Position numbers and translations under genes: made by a program. A DNA stretch of 13,114 nucleotides from Monoraphidium neglectum (lineage: Eukaryota; Chlorophyta; Chlorophyceae; Sphaeropleales; Selenastraceae), in contig NW_014012052.1 of the NCBI RefSeq assembly GCF_000611645.1, positions 1-13,114 on the forward strand, in the 5' to 3' direction. Under the pieces are notes generated by a model. It did not search any database. It had not been told where the DNA came from and saw only the letters and a list, made by a program, of their open reading frames with translations. This document shows, one piece after another, positions 9,931 to 13,114 of the stretch. How positions within the stretch are numbered: the first letter of the stretch is position 1; each line of letters begins with the position of its first letter.

Positions 9931-11624
9931 ATGGCTGCCTCAATCGTCAAGTGCGCTGCGCTTCTGCTGCTGGCCGCAACAGCCCTGGTTGTGGCAGGGG
10001 CTACCCCAGCACCAGCCATGGAGGGTGCTGCGCACCGCCGGCTGCTCGCCTCCCCCTCTCCCGTGGTGAAGGCTGCTGCAAGCAAGGACGCGCCTGCCAG
10101 CGCTGCTGCGCCCGCAAAGGGTGAGTGACGGCTGGACATGTTCAGGTCATCAAGGCACTGCTTTGCCGGAGCTGTGAGTGCAGTCTGCCCTGTCATTTTT
10201 TGGGCCACTGGGCCCCAAAGGGGACGCGCAGGTTGCCAGCCTGTGTGGTGCGGGCCCCCGTGCAATGCCCAACAACGGCCACTTCAACCTTGTCTGGCAG
10301 GTGCCCCCGTCGCCAAGGCAGAGCCTGCCAAGAACGAGGAGCCCGCTGAGGATGAGGATGACGCAAGTGCCGATGCTGCCGTGCCTGCCAAGGCCGCCGC
10401 CGCGCCCGCCAAGGGCTCCGACGCCGCCGCGCCCGCCAAGGGCTCCGACGCCGCCGCGCCCGCCAAGAGCGCTGCCCCCGCCGCCAAGGGCACCGACGCT
10501 GCTGCTCCCGCCAAGGGCGCTGCCCCCGCTGCCAAGGGTGCTGACATTGCCGCGCCCGCCAAGGGTGCCGCCGCGCCTGCGAAGGGTGCTGACACTGCAA
10601 AGGACGCCGACGCCCCTGCGGATTCCGCCGACGCGGACGACGACAACGCCGCCCCCGACAAGGGCGCCGCCCCTGCTGCCAAGGGCGCCGACGCCGCCGC
10701 GCCCGCCAAGGGCGCCGCCCCTGCTGCCAAGGGCGCCGACGCCGCCGCCCCTGCTGCCAAGGGCGCCGACGCCGCCGCGCCCGCCAAGGGCGCCGACGCC
10801 GCTGCGCCCGCCAAGGGCGCCGACGCCGCTGCGCCTGCCAAGGGCGCCGACACCGCCGCGCCTGCCAAGGGCGCCGCCCCTGCTGCCAAGGGCGCCGACG
10901 CCGCCGCCCCTGCTGCCAAGGGCGCCGACGCCGCCGCGCCCGCCAAGGGCGCCGATACCGCCGCGCCTGCCAAGGGCGCCGCCCCTGCTGCCAAGGGCGC
11001 CGACGCCGCCGCCCCTGCTGCCAAGGGCGCCGACGCCGCCGCGCCCGCCAAGGGCGCCGACGCCGCCGCGCCCGCCAAGGGATCGGCTGCACCCAAGGGC
11101 GATGCTCCCGCCAAGGTGGGTGCACGGCAAAACCAAGGCATACATCATGACATGCAGTGGGATATGATCTGTTGATATTCTGTCCGGCACGATATGTTGA
11201 CTGCGCGTTGCATGATGCATGATTTTGTCCTCACTTTTGGGCGATGGACCGGCGCACTCATTCCTTCCAATCTCTTTGTTGACTGTCCTTGGGCTGCCCA
11301 GAAGCAAGGGTGGTCGCTAATTTTGTCTATCGCAATGAAGTTGTGGTTCATTAGTTTAGGTCTGCTCGTTCTGGGTGAGCACAGGTGCCCGCCACTGCGT
11401 TCTTTCAGCACTGGAGTCTGTATCGAGGTGCACCCTCCCCGCCCTTCCGGCCCCCTCCTCCCAACATCCATCAGACTGTCTACGTCACGTTTGGCGCATA
11501 CGGTTCCATCTCCGAGTTCCCGGTGGCTCCCAAGGCGGCCGGCGGCGAAATGGCGCCGTCCGCCAAGCTTCCAGACGCGCCTGCGCCTGCCAAGAACTCA
11601 GCTCGTGGGCGTCGCCTCCACTAG
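9931..11624 (+). CDS. Secreted Ala/Pro/Lys/Asp-rich repeat protein, paralogue 2 (3 exons)
   Basis: Family not recognised; paralogue of the gene at 7131-8837. Exons read: 9931-10120, 10301-11115, 11475-11624, giving about 384 residues. The start at 9931 begins a strong signal peptide ([20 protein letters not shown], cut probably after AGA); an in-frame ATG at 9802 would only add an unconvincing extension. After RRLLAS, matching RHLLAG in the paralogue, comes an acidic patch (EEPAEDEDD), then about 230 residues of [13 protein letters not shown] nonapeptides, interrupted once by an Asp-rich segment (ADSADADDD). Each unit has one Lys and one Asp, so the chain is a near-neutral polyampholyte, presumably disordered. 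The last exon has exactly the paralogue's length (150 nt), starts with [13 protein letters not shown] and ends [13 protein letters not shown]. It lacks the paralogue's Lys/Asp-rich third exon. An extracellular or wall role is inferred from the signal peptide only; arabinogalactan-type glycosylation at APA sites is possible. Confidence 0.75.
10381..11082 (+). repeat. Coding tandem array of 27-nt units (DAAAPAKGA)
   Basis: Nonapeptide units, with variants APAAKGA and [10 protein letters not shown], encoded almost only by G/C-ending codons (GCC, GCG, CCC, AAG, GGC, GAC). The left part, up to about 10660, is more diverged; the right part is nearly uniform at DNA level. Introns and flanking exons are not repetitive. 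Confidence 0.9.
10690..11058 (+). repeat. 105-bp higher-order repeat inside the PAK array
   Basis: Copies at 10849-10953 and 10954-11058 are head to tail and, by eye, differ at one silent base (GAC/GAT). A third copy at 10690-10794 differs from the first of these at two bases and is separated from it by two plain 27-nt units (10795-10848). Each copy encodes 35 residues arranged as units of 9, 7, 10 and 9. Confidence 0.85.
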
Positions 11625-11639
11625 AGAGTGTGTGTCTTT

Positions 11640-11655
11640 GATGCATGGTTGCATC
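11640..11655 (+). other. Small perfect hairpin after the second PAK-repeat gene
   Basis: GATGCA-TGGT-TGCATC, a 6-bp stem with a 4-nt loop, beginning 15 bp after the TAG stop. It is short enough to be chance; it may lie in the 3' UTR. Confidence 0.35.
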
Positions 11656-12084
11656 TCCATGACGCACGCACGTACTGTCTCCTTGCACCTTGCCGGTGCT
11701 TAGCTCCACACCATCTGATGCAGAACTGCTATGTTATTTTGCATGCGGCCCAATGAAGCAAGAAAATGATTCACACAGCCGCGACGTGTGGCAGCACAAC
11801 CCACTCAACTCCATGCGCCGCTGCCGCGCACGAATATCTGCTACGTATGGCTGATGGATTGCACAATGAGCAATCCACCTTGCACAGACGAACAGCTGCA
11901 GCCTTGGAGCTTACCATGAGCTACATGCTGTGAGCATGGTTGTCTTGCATTGCAGCACTCGTGTGGCAATGGCCAATTGTTGCAGCACGTGCGCCTTGTG
12001 CATCGAACGCCAACCTTACTGCTGACCTGCTGGTTGGCACGCTCACATGTTTGCATTTTGGTGGCACTGTGCACAAGCTTGTCA

Positions 12085-12089
12085 TGTAA
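12085..12089 (+). promoter_or_regulatory. Candidate polyadenylation signal TGTAA, second PAK-repeat gene
   Basis: The only TGTAA I found between the stop at 11624 and the telomere-like repeats, 461 bp downstream of that stop. Confidence 0.4.
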
Positions 12090-12513
12090 AACTCAATGGC
12101 TGGTTTGAAACATGACGATGTCAAGCTGTTGCCATGACGAGTAGTCTACGTCAGCATGAATGTTAAGATGCCGGCAGCAAGTAGGTGCGCATCTGCAGCA
12201 GTTTGATGCCACGGCGCCGCTGCTGCACACCTTAGATAGGTGACGTAGCCACGGTGCTTCTTACGCTGTTGTGGCTGATCGATATCACAGTGTCACAGCT
12301 GTGCCCGACGATCCCCCCCTCAGGCTCTATAGCCATCCATGCCTGCCTGACATCTACCTGAAGCCATCCACAACCGCGCCCCCAGCCACCGCATTAATGC
12401 GGGCAGAGGACGGACAGCCGCCAACCTCAAACGGGTGCTCGCGCCCCGCTTGACGCACGCCGGCGCGCGGCCATGCAAAGTACTGGTGTCGCCGCTTGAC
12501 GAAGGCCCCCTGC

Positions 12514-12531
12514 TAGGGTTTAGGGTTTAGG
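12514..12531 (+). repeat. Interstitial telomere-type repeat (TTTAGGG, about 2.5 units)
   Basis: TAGGG-TTTAGGG-TTTAGG without error. This heptamer is the plant-type telomere repeat, used also by Chlorella. The G-rich strand reads left to right, the same orientation as the stretch at the window end. Confidence 0.85.
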
Positions 12532-13067
12532 TATGACCCCTTGTATGACTGGGCAGCAGGTTATGGCGGCTGCAGACATTCCACCTGGTCCTGAAACGCG
12601 TTGGGCGTCATCAGGGGGATGTGTGGGACCTGCCCAATGGATGGCAAGGTGGGACAAGCATGGTGGAGGGCTACACCAAAACCCCCTCACTTGTGTTGTG
12701 CACATCATCAAAGGTATGATGTACCCAGGCTGGCCCCAGCCCACCAGCACCTCCCCCATGGCTGTGACTGCCGGTGTGAGTGCTGGAAGATGTCCACAGA
12801 CTGCCCCCAACAGCCACAGCTCGAAACTGTGCAGGCTGGGCAGCAGTCTGACCTGGGGTGCCAAGTGCTACATCCTGCAGATTTGCCCGAGTCAGCAGTG
12901 CAGCACTTCAACCCCCACCCTTACACCCACAGGGATGCAACCTGGGTGGAAGCTGCACAGCCAGGTCACACGTGATCAGCACTGCTGATGACGTCACCAT
13001 GACTCACCAAAAGAGTGAGGGAGGCTGATGGCACCAGCTGTCAACCCTTACTTGGCTGAGTGCAGCG
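12532..13067. other. 536-bp block between two telomere-like stretches
   Basis: Open frames occur in several frames on both strands at once (for example 12533-12988), which suggests few stop codons by composition rather than a gene. No domain, signal peptide or splice structure was recognised. A CACGTG (12969-12974) and a TGACGTCA (12989-12996) are present but could be chance. It may be one unit of a subtelomeric repeat (inference). Confidence 0.5.
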
Positions 13068-13114
13068 TAGGGTTTTAGGGTTTAGTGTTTAGGGGTTTAG
13101 GAGGGGGGTTAGGG
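13068..13114 (+). repeat. Degenerate telomeric repeats at window end
   Basis: Reads TAGGG, TTTTAGGG, TTTAGTG, TTTAGGGG, TTTAGG plus a run of G, then TTAGGG, continuing to the last base. The unit is TTTAGGG with copy-to-copy errors. The G-rich strand runs 5' to 3' towards the right, as it would at a right-hand chromosome end. The degeneracy suggests either the inner edge of a telomere or a relic telomere within subtelomeric repeats. Confidence 0.85.

Larger units (their letters stand above)
11625..12513. other. Gene-poor region downstream of second PAK-repeat gene
   Basis: No gene supported on either strand; short open frames show no domains. A TGTAA lies at 12085-12089, 461 bp after the stop. 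A small hairpin lies at 11640-11655. The 9-mer CGCTTGACG occurs twice near 12450 and 12493. The first part is presumably 3' UTR and the rest subtelomeric. Confidence 0.55.

Noticed and set aside
10381..11082. Linker histone H1-like PAK repeats
   Set aside because: H1 tails are strongly basic and the protein would have a globular winged-helix domain and no signal peptide. Here Lys is balanced by Asp and a clear signal peptide is present.
10150..11307. Long open frames on the minus strand and in other frames (Gly/Arg-rich, Ala/Pro/Leu-rich) across the nonapeptide array
   Set aside because: A GC-only 27-bp repeat keeps all six frames free of stops. Only the frame continuous with the signal peptide and the conserved last exon is supported.
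12533..12988. 151-residue open frame directly after the interstitial telomere repeat
   Set aside because: Overlapped by open frames of similar size in other frames and on the other strand; no domain, so composition explains it better than coding.
12969..12996. CACGTG and TGACGTCA palindromes close together (G-box and CRE-like bZIP sites)
   Set aside because: No gene follows that they could control; short motifs in a subtelomeric block are readily chance.
1..13114. tRNA, rRNA, CRISPR arrays and intact transposons (including Zepp-type LINEs known from Chlorella chromosome ends)
   Set aside because: No tRNA B-box-like GGTTCGA, no spaced direct repeats outside the coding array, no transposase or reverse-transcriptase motifs and no terminal inverted repeats were seen by eye.

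Overview
The window looks like nuclear DNA from a green alga, most likely a trebouxiophyte such as a Chlorella relative (inference). It is GC-rich, with short GT-AG introns (about 90-360 bp), plant-type protein homologues, candidate TGTAA polyadenylation signals, and degenerate TTTAGGG telomere-type repeats at the right end. All four genes that can be supported lie on the + strand.

Layout, left to right. (1) 22-2248: the 3' five exons of a ClpB/Hsp101 disaggregase gene, carrying AAA+ module 2 and an acidic C-terminus; the 5' half lies outside the window. (2) 3150-6080: a complete eight-exon gene for the G-patch/RRM splicing factor DRT111/SFPS (animal RBM17/SPF45), including a 30-nt microexon. 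(3) 7131-8837 and 9931-11624: two tandem paralogues that I cannot assign to a known family. Each has a signal peptide, a long Ala/Pro/Lys/Asp low-complexity region and a shared 49-residue C-terminal exon. The second contains a very regular nonapeptide array (DAAAPAKGA and variants) with a nearly identical 105-bp higher-order repeat. (4) 11625-13114: gene-poor DNA with two telomere-like stretches, at 12514-12531 and at the window end (13068-13114), bracketing 536 bp of unique-looking sequence. The G-rich strand points rightwards, as expected if the chromosome end lies to the right.

The first two genes are conserved housekeeping genes for heat-stress disaggregation and pre-mRNA splicing, with no visible functional link. 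The most novel content is the secreted PAK-repeat gene pair next to a probable subtelomere: an expanding, repeat-rich extracellular protein family whose role the sequence alone does not reveal. Exon boundaries were derived by hand from frame, splice consensus and homology, and need transcript confirmation.
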